64,000 nucleotides of DNA, taken from Thermohalobaculum sp039513195. Lineage in GTDB: Bacteria; Pseudomonadota; Alphaproteobacteria; Rhodobacterales; Rhodobacteraceae. Made by a program: the position numbers and the translations under genes. How positions within the stretch are numbered: position 1 is the stretch's first letter; the number at the start of each line of letters is the position of its first letter. The stretch is from assembly GCA_039513195.1 (NCBI GenBank), contig JBCCRM010000013.1:1-64000 (forward strand). The letters run 5' to 3'. Of this stretch, positions 1-9,233 are shown in pieces. Under the pieces are notes generated by a model. That model saw nothing but the letters and a program-made list of their open reading frames with translations, ran no database searches and was not told the origin of the DNA.

Positions 1-322
1 GATGGCCGGCATCAGCTGCCGCGCCACCGTTGCCCGGCGAAAGGCAGCCGTCTTCTCCTGCTCATAGTGTTCCGCCGTGTCGACCAGCGTCATCTGCACC
101 GCAGAGGCCCCGCCTAAGCTCAGCATGTTGAAGGGCGCGTCAATGGCCGTGATGCAGAGAACGAAGGCGCTGCCCGCGAAGAGGGCGACGGCAAGGCGCT
201 TGCCCTACAAGCGGTAGAGGAGACCGAAGAGGTAATTCCAACCGAGCCAGGAGAGCACGCCGATGGTGGGCCAAGCGAGATGGCGCCGACGCGCCAGGGC
301 GCATCTTCAGCGTTATGGGGCG
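1..322 (-). pseudogene. Degenerate membrane-protein fragment at the left edge
   Basis: Read on the minus strand from about 322 down to the window edge, one frame gives a protein-like stretch with hydrophobic segments (WNYLFGLLY and LFAGSAFVLCITAI) and a charged tail (HYEQEKTAAFRR). An in-frame amber codon at 207-205 breaks it, and a TGA lies just upstream of 322 with no start codon. The amino-acid pattern looks like real coding sequence, so I read this as a decayed gene running off the left edge. The family is not recognised. A sequencing error or an unrelated open stretch is possible. Confidence 0.35.
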
Positions 323-523
323 CACGCTGCGACGCGCGCGGCCCCTCCCGGTACCTTGACCAAGGCCAGGATCGTTGACATCAGAAACTACGCTCAGTTG
401 CAGCGCTCAGTTTTGTACGGCTAGCCCGGAATCCCTGTACGGATGTCGCTGGAACCGCTGTCCGAATCCGTCGGAATACGCAGTTGCACAAAATCCCCAA
501 TGCCTGAACTCTAATCTGTCTAC
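323..523. promoter_or_regulatory. Non-coding spacer holding one island motif at 460-473
   Basis: No convincing gene is visible here. The stretch contains GTCCGAATCCGTCGG at 460-474, a variant of the GTCC(N7)GTCM motif found upstream of most operons in the island, with 10 instead of 11 bp between half-sites. It lies beyond the 3' end of the AraC gene and next to no intact start codon. It may be a decayed site marking the left end of the island. Confidence 0.3.
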
Positions 524-1495
524 TTAATCTTCCTTGGCCAAAGGCTCAGCCGCATGCATCACGTCGCTGGGCGAGACGCCGAACTCTGCCCGAAACCGCC
601 GGCTGAAATGCGCCGGGTCGGGATAGCCCCAGCGCTCCCCGACCCGTGCGACGCGGCCGCGCGAAGGCCCGCCCGCCTCCAACTCGCGCCGCGCCCGTTC
701 CAGGCGACGTCCCGAGATATAGGTGCGCACGCCGCCATGGTCTTCGAACCACCGGTACACCGTTGCCCGAGAGGCGTTGAATTTCCGCGCGATCCGAGCG
801 GCATCGAGGTTCTCGTCGTGCAGCCTCTGCTCGATATAGGCGAAGACGGCGCGCCGCACCTCGTCGCCCAAGCGCGCATTGACAGAATCGTGGCGACTGC
901 CCCCCATGGCGAGGCCCCGAATAAGGCCGGTGAACGCTTCAGCGAACCGCGGTGCGTCCTGCCGCTCGATCCGGTCGAGCTGTTCGGTCATTGCCTCCAT
1001 GCTGCGCGACAGCATCCATCCGACCGGGTCCTCGGCGCGAAAAGTGATGTGGGATCCGTGGCGCGAGGGGTCGTAGCCTATTGCCTCGTAGGGTATCGCC
1101 ACAGATAGACCGTGGACCGGCGCCGCGATCATTGAATGAAAGGGCACGTTCAGATCGAAGAGATGCCCCTCGCCCGCCTCGATCCGGGTCGGCCTCCCGC
1201 CGTGGATCGTGTGCATCTCTCCGCGCCGAAGGCAGCGTACGAGCACATGCCCGCGCAATTTGTGGTCGCGGCGCCGGAAGGACTTCATGGGACCGAGGCG
1301 ATGGTCGGAGAACAGGAGATCGCCCACCTGCCAATAGCTGTAAGCCCATTCGGCGTGATCCTCGGTTCCCCGGGTCGGGTGGGGTTCGACGAGGCCCTCC
1401 ATCCGCGCGGCATATGCCTTGAAACGCTCTGCCGGTCGCAGAGCCGACGCGTCGAACCGCGCAGACAACAGGGAGCCCGATGCAAAAGCCGTCAC
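524..1495 (-). CDS. AraC-family transcriptional regulator (first of two)
   Basis: The product is a predicted DNA-binding regulator of about 323 residues. The C-terminal 100 residues form a two-helix-turn-helix AraC domain: NASRATVYRWFEDHGG in the first HTH, and WGYPDPAHFSRRFRAEFGVSPSD, the conserved second-HTH signature, in the last 60. The N-terminal part is an AraC-binding/cupin-like sensor region. It resembles the regulator at 20548-21534 in layout and in phrases such as YDPSRH. I prefer the GTG at 1495, because GGGAGG lies 8 nt upstream; the GTG at 1504 overlaps that ribosome site. T3SS regulators such as ExsA, HrpX and VirF are AraC proteins, so it is a candidate activator of the island motif. 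That assignment is inference. Confidence 0.85.
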   Translation of the reverse strand: MTAFASGSLLSARFDASALRPAERFKAYAARMEGLVEPHPTRGTEDHAEWAYSYWQVGDLLFSDHRLGPMKSFRRRDHKLRGHVLVRCLRRGEMHTIHGGRPTRIEAGEGHLFDLNVPFHSMIAAPVHGLSVAIPYEAIGYDPSRHGSHITFRAEDPVGWMLSRSMEAMTEQLDRIERQDAPRFAEAFTGLIRGLAMGGSRHDSVNARLGDEVRRAVFAYIEQRLHDENLDAARIARKFNASRATVYRWFEDHGGVRTYISGRRLERARRELEAGGPSRGRVARVGERWGYPDPAHFSRRFRAEFGVSPSDVMHAAEPLAKED

Positions 1496-1590
1496 TGTTC
1501 GCACCTCCCAGCCGTCGAAAAAGAAAGTCGAAACGCTGCGTGAGACCGATCCCTAACAAAGCGTAGCAGTGGCAGCATCGCTGCGTCCAC

Positions 1591-1633
1591 AGCCCCGTGC
1601 GAGAGAACCACGGTCTCTCCTGCCGCGGGGGCT
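1591..1633 (-). terminator. Nested inverted repeat after the first effector gene
   Basis: AGCCCC at 1591-1596 pairs with GGGGCT at 1628-1633, and inside it GAGAGA at 1601-1606 pairs with TCTCTC at about 1614-1619. It lies 37 nt beyond the stop of the minus-strand gene at 1670-3868 and before the AraC start. No long T-run follows, so it may be a weak or Rho-assisted terminator. Confidence 0.4.
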
Positions 1634-1669
1634 GAATTGCCGGTGGCGACCGGTAGCGTCCGGAGAATC

Positions 1670-3868
1670 CTAGTCGATCTCAACGATTTCGTCCTCATTG
1701 GTTTCCCACTCTGGGACGAACGGAAGTGACTCGATAACCTTATTGTGAGAGTCCTCCGGCAGGTCGTAGGTATCCCGAGCGGCGGCGATCAGGTCGGTGG
1801 CAACTTTCTGCATGTCAGGTCCAAGCGGCTTTTCGGAGCCGACCGGCAAACCATAGTCTTTGACTTGCTGCTTCTTGTCGAAACGGCCACGCGCGGGTCG
1901 GACCCCGGCGTTCACATAGGCGTCCATCGTCTCGATGTCTGTTGCAGTCGGCGGGGAATTGTCGATCGGCAACTGATCTTCGGGCAACACGTCGAACGCG
2001 ACGGTGGTGTTTGGACTGCCGATGAAGAAACGCGCCGGCGTGTCGGAGCGCGGCTTGTCCTGTTTCTGAACGGCGGCGTCCTGCTTCTTCTTCAGATGGG
2101 CCTGGCCCTTCTCCTTCGCGATCGGGCCAAGCGTCTCGATATGGGCTGCCTGCGCCTTCTCGTGCGTGTCTTTGGCGGGCGGGCCATTCTTGTCCCACGA
2201 CTGTTGCTGCGCTTGCTGATAGGCCTTGTGGGTCCGCGGGCCGAGGAACTCGGTCAACTTTTGAGGCGGGATCTCCTTCCCATCGATACCATAGGCCTTT
2301 GCACCTGGCAGGTTCATCGTCTCGAGGAAGTTGATGTTGAACGTGTCGGCTGTCGCTCCGGTCCAAACCATATGGCTGTCATCGTCGGCGAGCAGGCGAT
2401 TAAAGCCGAGGACCTCGAACTTCAACGAAGCGTCGGCCGTCACGCAGCTCGATTGGGACGTCGCCTGGGCGTGCTGTCCCGTCGTCCCAGCGGAGACCAG
2501 CTCATCGACCTTTGGCGCCGCCGCCTTGTGCTTTTCGTTGGGGTTGGGGACCTTGTTGTCCTTGGCGACGACTTGACCCCCCTTCTCCGTGAGAAGCGCG
2601 AAGGTCAGTGCCTGGATCGCCTGGTCCCGATCCAAGGGCACGGTGGTCGACACATTGGTCGGGTATTCGAGCCCATGCGGCTGCTGCACATAGTCGCCGC
2701 GTCGCGCATACATAAAGTTGGTGTTCTGCCCCTGGACGCTCTGCATATAGGGGGTAAGCTGGTAGAGGTCCTTTTTGCCGTCCTTGCTCCAGTACCGGAC
2801 TGGCAGATTGTTGGTCGGCGCGGGTTCGTGGTCGGCATTGAACGAAAAGGCCATCGTCGATGCGTCCTTGCCGAGCGGGTGGTTCGGCGCGCCGGTCGAC
2901 TCGATCGTAAATTCCGTCTTCTGTTTCCCGTCGCTGCCCTCGGTGACGATCTGCGTCTGGACGTGCATGACCTGGCCGAGCGGTGCCTTGGCGCCCTGGG
3001 GCGTTTTCGCGGGCTGAAAGACCTTACCCACCGTCGGGTGCTCGTTCCCAATCACAACGTTATGATAGCGCGTCCGGAGGAGGATTTGGGCCTTGGGGTC
3101 CCTGCTGATCAAGTCATCGACCCACTTGGTAGCAGCCGCCTTCGCCGCCTTCACATCCTCGTCGCGCAGCCCATGGGTGTTGGCGATAAACTGGCCCTGC
3201 ACATCGCCGTAGAGCGCCCTTGGCCAAAGGGCCGGGAGGTCGTCGTTGGTGTATCCCTGCTTCCGAACCTCGATTCCGAGCTGTCTGATGGCAGGCTGCA
3301 TGCTCTGATGGTTCTTTACGGCATGGACGAGGCACCTTGGGTGGAAGCGCCCGTTCAACAATACCGGCGTTAGGCGGTCCTCCTGCCCTTGTTTGACATC
3401 GCCGACGAGTTTCTTCACGAGGGCATCGTTCTTGGCCTTAACCTGTTTCGGATAGGCCTTGATCGTTTCGTCAATCGTCGAGGGGACCGTGATGTTTGCC
3501 GGTTTCAGGCGGCTGTGGTCTGCGATCTCTGGATCGACATCGCCGTTCATGTAAGCCGTTTCGCGGTAGCTGTGCACAAGCGTGGTGAGCCGGTTGCGCT
3601 CGTCAGACGACATGCCCGTCGGCGAGCTTGCCTGCCGCTTGGACCGATAGGGTCGGCATTTCGCACCCCCATAGTTTGGGACCATGGTGTCTTGTTTGAA
3701 CTGCCATCGCTGGAAGCGCGGCCCGCTCGACGAGCCGAGACTGTGGAAATGCTCAGCAGCATATTTCGGGTTGGTTGCGTTCTTGCAGGACGGGGTGCGC
3801 GTCTTCTTCGCGTCCTTGATCCCCCACCGGGGCACTCTCTGAAGACTTCGCCATACACCTGTTACCAT
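1670..3868 (-). CDS. Putative T3SS effector, 732 residues
   Basis: This is a large soluble protein of no family I recognise. The N-terminal 85 residues are basic and Ser/Lys/Arg-rich with several Cys, as in secretion and chaperone-binding regions. The rest is hydrophilic, with a charged Gln/Lys-rich segment near residues 560-620 (AHLKKKQDAAVQKQDKPR) and an acidic tail. There is no signal peptide or membrane helix. It starts 47 nt after a CesT-like chaperone gene on the same strand, the usual chaperone-effector arrangement, and that context is the main basis for the effector call. Start at 3868 is the first ATG; AGGGA precedes it, but a later start such as the Met near residue 86 cannot be excluded. 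Function unknown. Confidence 0.6.
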   Translation of the reverse strand: MVTGVWRSLQRVPRWGIKDAKKTRTPSCKNATNPKYAAEHFHSLGSSSGPRFQRWQFKQDTMVPNYGGAKCRPYRSKRQASSPTGMSSDERNRLTTLVHSYRETAYMNGDVDPEIADHSRLKPANITVPSTIDETIKAYPKQVKAKNDALVKKLVGDVKQGQEDRLTPVLLNGRFHPRCLVHAVKNHQSMQPAIRQLGIEVRKQGYTNDDLPALWPRALYGDVQGQFIANTHGLRDEDVKAAKAAATKWVDDLISRDPKAQILLRTRYHNVVIGNEHPTVGKVFQPAKTPQGAKAPLGQVMHVQTQIVTEGSDGKQKTEFTIESTGAPNHPLGKDASTMAFSFNADHEPAPTNNLPVRYWSKDGKKDLYQLTPYMQSVQGQNTNFMYARRGDYVQQPHGLEYPTNVSTTVPLDRDQAIQALTFALLTEKGGQVVAKDNKVPNPNEKHKAAAPKVDELVSAGTTGQHAQATSQSSCVTADASLKFEVLGFNRLLADDDSHMVWTGATADTFNINFLETMNLPGAKAYGIDGKEIPPQKLTEFLGPRTHKAYQQAQQQSWDKNGPPAKDTHEKAQAAHIETLGPIAKEKGQAHLKKKQDAAVQKQDKPRSDTPARFFIGSPNTTVAFDVLPEDQLPIDNSPPTATDIETMDAYVNAGVRPARGRFDKKQQVKDYGLPVGSEKPLGPDMQKVATDLIAAARDTYDLPEDSHNKVIESLPFVPEWETNEDEIVEID

Positions 3869-3915
3869 TGGCCGTCCCTGCTCCCTCGCATTTGGCTTGT
3901 TGGGCGGGTGCGGCC

Positions 3916-4392
3916 CTAGGCCAGCATCCCGCGGTCGACTGCGCTCTGGGATCCAGCCGCCTGGGCCGGATGCTGTCGGGCCAGAGCGGAGATCACAGCG
4001 TCGATCTCTTCGGCCTGGGCCTGCGCCTCCTCGGCGAGACCCTCGACCGAGGCCAGCTGGCGCACAAGAGAGAGATGGAGGGCATGGCCGATCACGTGGA
4101 ACGACGCCTCCAGCCCCAGGTCTCGAACCACCGCGATGTTGAGGTCATTGGCGAGCACGCAGAGGGCTGGCACCGACTCTGGATCATCGACCGTGACCAT
4201 CCAGGTGGGCAGCTCGCCATAGCCGTGCAGAAGACCGAGCTGCGCATCGATCATCTGCGAGATTGGGACCTCGCTCTCGTAGCGAACATAGATCTTGCCG
4301 TCAGCGTCATCGATGTGGAGGGCATCGTCGCCAAGCTCCATCCGGAGCAATTTGCGGGCTTGCGCAAAATCGATGGCGACGTCTTCGGCCAT
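3916..4392 (-). CDS. CesT/Tir-type T3SS chaperone
   Basis: A 158-residue acidic protein with the size and alternating helix/strand pattern of class I T3SS chaperones: an N-terminal helix (FAQARKLLRMELG), short strands around DALHIDDADGKIYVRYE, a central strand, and a C-terminal helix (AQAQAEEIDAVISAL). Such chaperones dimerise, bind the N-terminal region of an effector in the cytosol and deliver it to the export ATPase. It sits directly upstream of the 732-residue effector candidate, its likely client. Primary identity within this class is always low, so the call rests on size, composition and position. Confidence 0.6.
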   Translation of the reverse strand: MAEDVAIDFAQARKLLRMELGDDALHIDDADGKIYVRYESEVPISQMIDAQLGLLHGYGELPTWMVTVDDPESVPALCVLANDLNIAVVRDLGLEASFHVIGHALHLSLVRQLASVEGLAEEAQAQAEEIDAVISALARQHPAQAAGSQSAVDRGMLA

Positions 4393-4441
4393 TTTTCACT
4401 CCCCCCGGAGATCCGGCGGACCCCGGCGCGGCGAACTTTTC

Positions 4442-4539
4442 GTCCTATGCCACCGCCCCCGTCCATGTATTGTCCGACATCGTCCAGATTATACAGGGCC
4501 GCGTTGCTGGTTCTGACGAATTTTGGACGATCGGTGGAC
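4442..4539 (-). promoter_or_regulatory. Cluster of island motif half-sites upstream of the chaperone-effector operon
   Basis: The 382-bp gap 4393-4774 holds no gene but a dense set of half-sites. On the minus strand GTCC, GTCC and GTCA start at 4539, 4528 and 4517, exactly 11 bp apart, about 121 nt before the chaperone ATG. In the opposite orientation GTCC occurs at 4442, 4461, 4472 and 4482, spaced 19, 11 and 10 bp. I see this as the control region of the 4392-1670 operon. Confidence 0.6.
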
Positions 4540-4774
4540 GAGGTATGGAGCGGCAAGCCACGCCAGACCTCTTGGCCTTCGGATCAGCCGCTGGAAGGGC
4601 GAAGCAGTACGGGTGGAAGCGTTTCAGCACGCGGGTCGCAATTGAGCGGCAACGGAATCGAGACGGGACCGTCATGCCAGTCCCACTGCGTAAATCCTTC
4701 GAAGAGAACACACTAACCGGGTCGACGCCCCGGACCAGCGGCTGTCACGCAGTTCAGCAGAATTGAACGTCAAT

Positions 4775-6358
4775 CTAGTCGGACAGCCCAATCTCGGAGA
4801 TCTCAGAATCGCTCCGGCCCCGCTGGCCCTGGCCGACGGCTTGTTCTGCCTGGGACATCACTGCATCGTATGCGGCGTTCAGCGCCGACTTGTCCGCCAC
4901 CCCAGCCTTGGACATCGCGACGTCCATCAGCTTGTCAACCGCCGGATCGCCCGAGAACGGCCCCTTTTCGGTCAGGGCGGCCTCAAGGGGCGCCCGCTTT
5001 CGGTTACGGGCGGTGCGGAGCCCCCGCTCCAGCCCGATTTCGACTTCACGGTCAAACTTGGGGTTGTCGCGTCCGATATCGCGGGCCACCTTGTCCTCGA
5101 CGCTCGATTTGACGTTTGCCCGCTCCTCGGGCGTCAGTGCGCTGACCTCGTTGAGGGCATCGGTAACGGCATCGCGGAGGCGGGCTTGCTCGGCAGCGAC
5201 GCCATCGATCTTGCCCTTTTCCCCCAGCGCGGCGACCGAGGACTGGATGCCGCGCTGGACGGTGTTGATCGCCTTGGTGCCGGCCTCACCAAAGTCCTGC
5301 GGCATGGTGAAGGCAGCGAGGCTGGCCGCGAAGAGGGCCTCTCGCGCAGCGCCTTTGGTACCCATCGCGCGGCGGTAGGCTGCATGGGCCTCGACGGGCG
5401 CGACCCCGCCCAGTTGAGAGCTGAGGCTTTGGACGCCGAAGGCCAGCACGTCATCCGAACCGAGCTTGCCATCGAGCTTATCCTGGGCAGACATGTCGTC
5501 GCCGATTTTGCCGGATGCCTTGGGCTCGAGCCGAGCGAGTTCATCGAAGTTGTCGCCCCAGGCCGGCGCTTTGGCGATCATCGATGCGGCAGTGCCGCCA
5601 CGAACCGTGCCCATCAAGCCCTTCGCCTGGGCATTGACCTCGTCCCACTGCCCGGCAAGCGCCCCAAAATGCGGCGAGGCGGCCTGCGCGGTCAGCTTCA
5701 GCGTCTCTTTCGCAATGCGCGCCTCATCGACCGGCAGCCCGGTCTCGATCCGATGATTTAAGACTGAGAGCAACCGGTCGTGGACGAAGTTCTGCCCGGC
5801 TTTGCTGAGCGCACGGTAAGCGCGGCCTGCCTGGGCCATCGGGCCGCTGCCCTGCGGCGGCTCGGGACCTCGCCACTTTATCATCGCCAAGTTGACCGTA
5901 TCGGATATCTCGCGCTTCTGCGTCGCACGCTGTGCGGCCGTTAGGGACGACGCACCCACGCGCATCTGACCGTCGCTCTTCTTCGGCGCGGCCCCGGTCG
6001 CATTGTTCATAAGGTGCAGCTCATTGACCGTCACGCCGTCGCGCATCAGATCGGCCTGGGTGCGGTTCGACTGCTCGGCGACGTGGCGCATCACCCGGTC
6101 GGCCACGACGACCCCGAATTGGTTGATCAGCCCGTCCCGCACCGCACGAGCCCCGTCGGCGCGCTGCTGCGCGATGGACGGCGCCATGCCGAGCTTGCGC
6201 TTGACCCAATCGGTGATCCGGTCGCCAAGCGATTTGTTTACGAACACCGCGCGGGCATCGCCAGACCCGGTGCCACGGACATGGCGACTGGCATCGGCGC
6301 CAACAGTGGCGCTGCGGATATCCGAGAAGCCGGTAGACGGTGTGACTTTCATGCTCAT
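4775..6358 (-). CDS. Putative T3SS effector, 527 residues
   Basis: An Ala-rich, helical soluble protein without a signal peptide. Residues 1-110 share a layout with the N-termini of three other large proteins here (17890-19839, 24695-27481, 54305-55345): a polar start, a short strand (AVFVNKSLGD), a basic stretch, then a helical unit ending FGVVVADRVMRHV and a nearby ADL. The remainder is helical with no catalytic motif I recognise. It lies 25 nt after a clear CesT-type chaperone gene, its probable partner. Start at 6358 (MSMKV); the second Met at codon 3 would also serve. Host function unknown. Confidence 0.65.
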   Translation of the reverse strand: MSMKVTPSTGFSDIRSATVGADASRHVRGTGSGDARAVFVNKSLGDRITDWVKRKLGMAPSIAQQRADGARAVRDGLINQFGVVVADRVMRHVAEQSNRTQADLMRDGVTVNELHLMNNATGAAPKKSDGQMRVGASSLTAAQRATQKREISDTVNLAMIKWRGPEPPQGSGPMAQAGRAYRALSKAGQNFVHDRLLSVLNHRIETGLPVDEARIAKETLKLTAQAASPHFGALAGQWDEVNAQAKGLMGTVRGGTAASMIAKAPAWGDNFDELARLEPKASGKIGDDMSAQDKLDGKLGSDDVLAFGVQSLSSQLGGVAPVEAHAAYRRAMGTKGAAREALFAASLAAFTMPQDFGEAGTKAINTVQRGIQSSVAALGEKGKIDGVAAEQARLRDAVTDALNEVSALTPEERANVKSSVEDKVARDIGRDNPKFDREVEIGLERGLRTARNRKRAPLEAALTEKGPFSGDPAVDKLMDVAMSKAGVADKSALNAAYDAVMSQAEQAVGQGQRGRSDSEISEIGLSD

Positions 6359-6383
6359 CTTGACGGATCCCTACGGATTTCGG

Positions 6384-6845
6384 TCACACTCGCCACGCGA
6401 TGCGGAAGCTCTCCGGCACTGCCGGCGCGGGGCGGCTGGCCGCCTGCGGCGACGCGAGTGCCTCGCGCCAGGAGTTGAGCGCCTCGGCAAAACCGGTCAG
6501 GACCGCAGCGAGCCAGGACGCGTCCAGCGTGTCGGACGGCAAGTCGAGCACCAATTGCGCTACGTCCCCCCGGTCGAGCGCGATGCGTAGTCCGCCGGTC
6601 TCGCGCCAATTGCCATTGTAGCCAAGCAAGAGCCGGAGCAATGCGGCGTCGGTCTCTTCCCCCAGCGGCGCGATATCGGCGCTCAGCACCAGACGCCGCG
6701 CGTCCGCGTTCCATTCCAGCGCCAAGGCCGTCTCGTCTGCCGCCGCGGCCACCCAGCTGACACCCTCTTCGACGGCGAACAGCGCCGCGAAATCCGCTTT
6801 TGCCACCGCGTCGGCGATGATCGGTTCAAGCGCGTCTGGTTGCAT
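6384..6845 (-). CDS. CesT-family T3SS chaperone
   Basis: 153 residues, acidic, with the clear class I chaperone pattern: hydrophobic strands around LALEWNADARRLVLSADIA, the segment YNGNWRETGGLRIALDRGD typical of the CesT fold (compare the chaperones at 19859 and 27536), then the helix LAAVLTGFAEALNSWREAL. It binds effectors before export. It is the first gene of a two-gene minus-strand operon with the effector candidate at 4775-6358. A nearly perfect island motif (GTCCGAATTTCATCC, minus strand) lies 68 nt before its ATG. Confidence 0.85.
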   Translation of the reverse strand: MQPDALEPIIADAVAKADFAALFAVEEGVSWVAAAADETALALEWNADARRLVLSADIAPLGEETDAALLRLLLGYNGNWRETGGLRIALDRGDVAQLVLDLPSDTLDASWLAAVLTGFAEALNSWREALASPQAASRPAPAVPESFRIAWRV

Positions 6846-6913
6846 GGCTAGTCCCTCGGAATCTTTGGCTCTCGTGGCTCAGAGGACGTATGCGCCCCAC
6901 GGTCTCCTGCATT

Positions 6914-7023
6914 GGATGAAATTCGGACGGCTCCGCCAACGGCCGCTCGATGCAGCGACCTTATGGCCGCAGAAAACCGCTCCCACGCGCGGGGCCATCG
7001 GGAAGGGCAGCCGAAAACCGTCC
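6914..7023. promoter_or_regulatory. Divergent control region with two island motifs
   Basis: The 291-bp gap between the minus-strand chaperone (start 6845) and the plus-strand gene at 7137 carries two copies of the motif. The copy at 6914-6928 reads GTCCGAATTTCATCC on the minus strand, 13 of 14 defined positions of GTCCGAANTTCGTCM. The copy at 7009-7023 reads AGCCGAAAACCGTCC on the plus strand and is weaker. Each points at its nearer gene, with gaps of 68 and 113 nt. Confidence 0.6.
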
Positions 7024-7136
7024 AAATCTCGGGCTGGTTGGACTGCCCGCGGTCGCCACTCTCCTACAAGCGGTCGGCATGCGCTGACCTGTTGGTGACG
7101 GAGCGCCGGTCAGGCCGGCAATGGTGGGAGGCGTCT

Positions 7137-9116
7137 ATGGTCGGAGACATCCGTGCTTCGGGCGGGGCACCGGTTAAAGGACCTGCGCAAAAACCGAAGC
7201 CAGCCCCAGATGGGCTCGCGAAACTCGCGCCGCTGAGCCAGCCGCAAGACAAACGTGTGCCGAAAGGGGGGATGCCGCTATCGGCACCGCGGATCAACCA
7301 AGGCGCATCGCTGACAAAGCTCAGGCCCTTTCAACTCAGCATCGACAACACAGAGGCGCCGCCCCCACGGCGCCGAAAAGAGGGATTTCATCGACGAAAG
7401 CTGCCGAGCTCCCACCCCGGCTTCGAACCTGGTGGGCCTTCGCGCGGGGGACCTGGGCGCAGGTCGCTTAAGGAGCGCCGCGCAGTCCTTGGGTCGGAGT
7501 CGGGGGTGACGTCCAAGAACACCGGCCTGCAGAATCTCAAGGATACCGGTGCCGGCTTTGGCTATGGCGGGCTGGCGGGCGGCGATCTGATCGGGGCCGG
7601 GCATGGCGCGGTAAAGCAGGTTCAGACAGGGACGAAATGGACGAAGCTCCCGAAAAGTTCAGGCAATGCCGGCAAGCTCGAGACGATTGCCGAAAACCTT
7701 ACTACTGGCGTCCACGACGTCGCAGCTCCGTTCAAAGTGGTCGAGTACTACGCAGATGCGCAAAAGGTGTTCACCGACTACGCCGACCACGCAAAGGCGC
7801 AGTCGGTTGTGCGCGACCATCAGGACGTCGCCTCACTGCGTGCCGAGACCGGTGACCCCCATGCCGCACGCCGGCTCGACAGCCAGATCCGGCTCGGCCG
7901 ACCCCGCAAGATCCTGGCCGACAAGACCCTAGCCAAACGCGGGCACTTCCAGAGGATCGGACATACCAAAGGGATCGTCGGGTTCCTTAAATACGGCGCC
8001 AAGACTGGCCTGGCTGTTTACCATTTTACTGCGGCCACGATCGCGTCGGTCGGGGCGAAGGGCCTCGCTTGGTTCAGCGCGTTCGGTGGCGGGTTCAAGG
8101 ACGCAGTGAGTGCGGCCTCCAAAGCCTCCACCCTCGGCTTTTCGGCCGTCGGGATGGTCTTCGATCCCGTCAGTGCGGCCTATTACACGAAGAAGGCGGT
8201 GGACAGCACGCGAAGGCTGAAAGCGCTCGCGGCCCTCTCGGCCAAAACCGCTGACGTCAAGAGCAAAGTCAGCGACCCGGAGCTGAGCGCCGTCGTGAAG
8301 CGGTTGGAGAGAAAGTGCGACCTCGACGGCACTCAAAACCGTTGGGAGCGGATCGCGAACGGGACGCGGGCCGGGCTCTACGCCATCGGTGGGGTCGGGT
8401 CGGTGACCGGCTTCTTGGCCGCCGTTGGCGTGAAAGCTGCCGTCGTGACGGGGCTTGCCGCCACGGTCGCGGCCTGGCCGGTGTTGCTCGGCGTGGCGGG
8501 GACGGCTGCCTTGGTCACCTCGGGGTGCCTGCTTGCGAAGGCCGTGCGCAACCGCAACAGCAGGCTCGAGAAAGCCGTGATACGCGAGGCGAACGTCCGG
8601 GCTCAGGCGGAGACCGAAAAGCACCGCGATCTTCAGCCGTCCGAGGCCGAAAGAACCAAGATCGACCCCAACTCCGAGATCTACCATAGCCGGGTAGAGA
8701 AGGCGCTCCAGCGGACCGAGGATTTGGACCTTCTGCCAGGGTTTGACGAGGGCAAGCGTGACGCGCTGCTCGCGCGGTTCAAAGCAAAGACGCTGACCGC
8801 TGCCGATGCCGCCCTGATTGCCGACTGGACGGAAGGTATGCGGGTGGCGCGAGATACCCGAGCGACGGTCGACTTGCTCGTGACGCGGCTCTTCGAGGAG
8901 GCCGACGCGCCTCTTCCAGAGGAGAGCGGCGAGATCGAGCAGGCGCATCAACTTCTCTCCGCGCTCGGCGTTCCGGACGAGAAGGTCACAGCAGTCAGGG
9001 ATGCGATCCGGGAAGTCCATCGCCAGCAGGAGAGCGGCGTGGTTGACCGCGAAAAGGCCGCAGATGCAGTCGCGGCGGTCGAGAAGATCATCGCCGAAGC
9101 GCTCTTGCTGCGCTGA
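7137..9116 (+). CDS. Putative T3SS effector or translocated membrane protein, 659 residues
   Basis: The first 110 residues are Pro/Lys/Arg-rich and unstructured-looking. Two hydrophobic regions follow, near residues 281-320 (Ala/Gly-rich, around AVYHFTAATIASVGAKGLAW) and 413-470 (around GFLAAVGVKAAVVTGLAAT), the second long enough for a membrane hairpin. The C-terminal 180 residues are charged and helical. There is no signal peptide. This layout fits an effector that inserts into a host membrane, or a translocator-like protein; no homologue is recognised. I chose ATG 7137 because GGGAGG lies 6 nt upstream; an in-frame extension to 6912 lacks such a site. It lies downstream of an island motif and upstream of the kinase-like gene. 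Confidence 0.6.
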   Translation: MVGDIRASGGAPVKGPAQKPKPAPDGLAKLAPLSQPQDKRVPKGGMPLSAPRINQGASLTKLRPFQLSIDNTEAPPPRRRKEGFHRRKLPSSHPGFEPGGPSRGGPGRRSLKERRAVLGSESGVTSKNTGLQNLKDTGAGFGYGGLAGGDLIGAGHGAVKQVQTGTKWTKLPKSSGNAGKLETIAENLTTGVHDVAAPFKVVEYYADAQKVFTDYADHAKAQSVVRDHQDVASLRAETGDPHAARRLDSQIRLGRPRKILADKTLAKRGHFQRIGHTKGIVGFLKYGAKTGLAVYHFTAATIASVGAKGLAWFSAFGGGFKDAVSAASKASTLGFSAVGMVFDPVSAAYYTKKAVDSTRRLKALAALSAKTADVKSKVSDPELSAVVKRLERKCDLDGTQNRWERIANGTRAGLYAIGGVGSVTGFLAAVGVKAAVVTGLAATVAAWPVLLGVAGTAALVTSGCLLAKAVRNRNSRLEKAVIREANVRAQAETEKHRDLQPSEAERTKIDPNSEIYHSRVEKALQRTEDLDLLPGFDEGKRDALLARFKAKTLTAADAALIADWTEGMRVARDTRATVDLLVTRLFEEADAPLPEESGEIEQAHQLLSALGVPDEKVTAVRDAIREVHRQQESGVVDREKAADAVAAVEKIIAEALLLR

Positions 9117-9131
9117 TGAACAGCGGGGAAT

Positions 9132-9150
9132 CGGACGAAATGGTCCGAAG
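9132..9150 (+). promoter_or_regulatory. Variant island motif before the kinase-like gene
   Basis: CGGACGAAATGGTCCG at 9132-9147 is an inverted repeat (CGGAC and GTCCG around a 6-nt centre) built from the half-sites of the island motif. It lies about 85 nt before the ATG at 9234. It differs from the direct-repeat form elsewhere, so its function is less certain. Confidence 0.4.
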
Positions 9151-9233
9151 GCGCTCATGGCTGGACTGATGGCCCGCCGATAGCTTTGAGGCGCGGGTTC
9201 CGAAAGGTCACCGCGGAGGAGGAGAACGCAGCT

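Noticed and set aside
1745..3373. Long plus-strand frame (542 codons) opposite the first effector gene
   Set aside because: It is antisense, Arg/Leu/Val-rich with no family pattern, and arises from the high-GC codon bias of the minus-strand gene.
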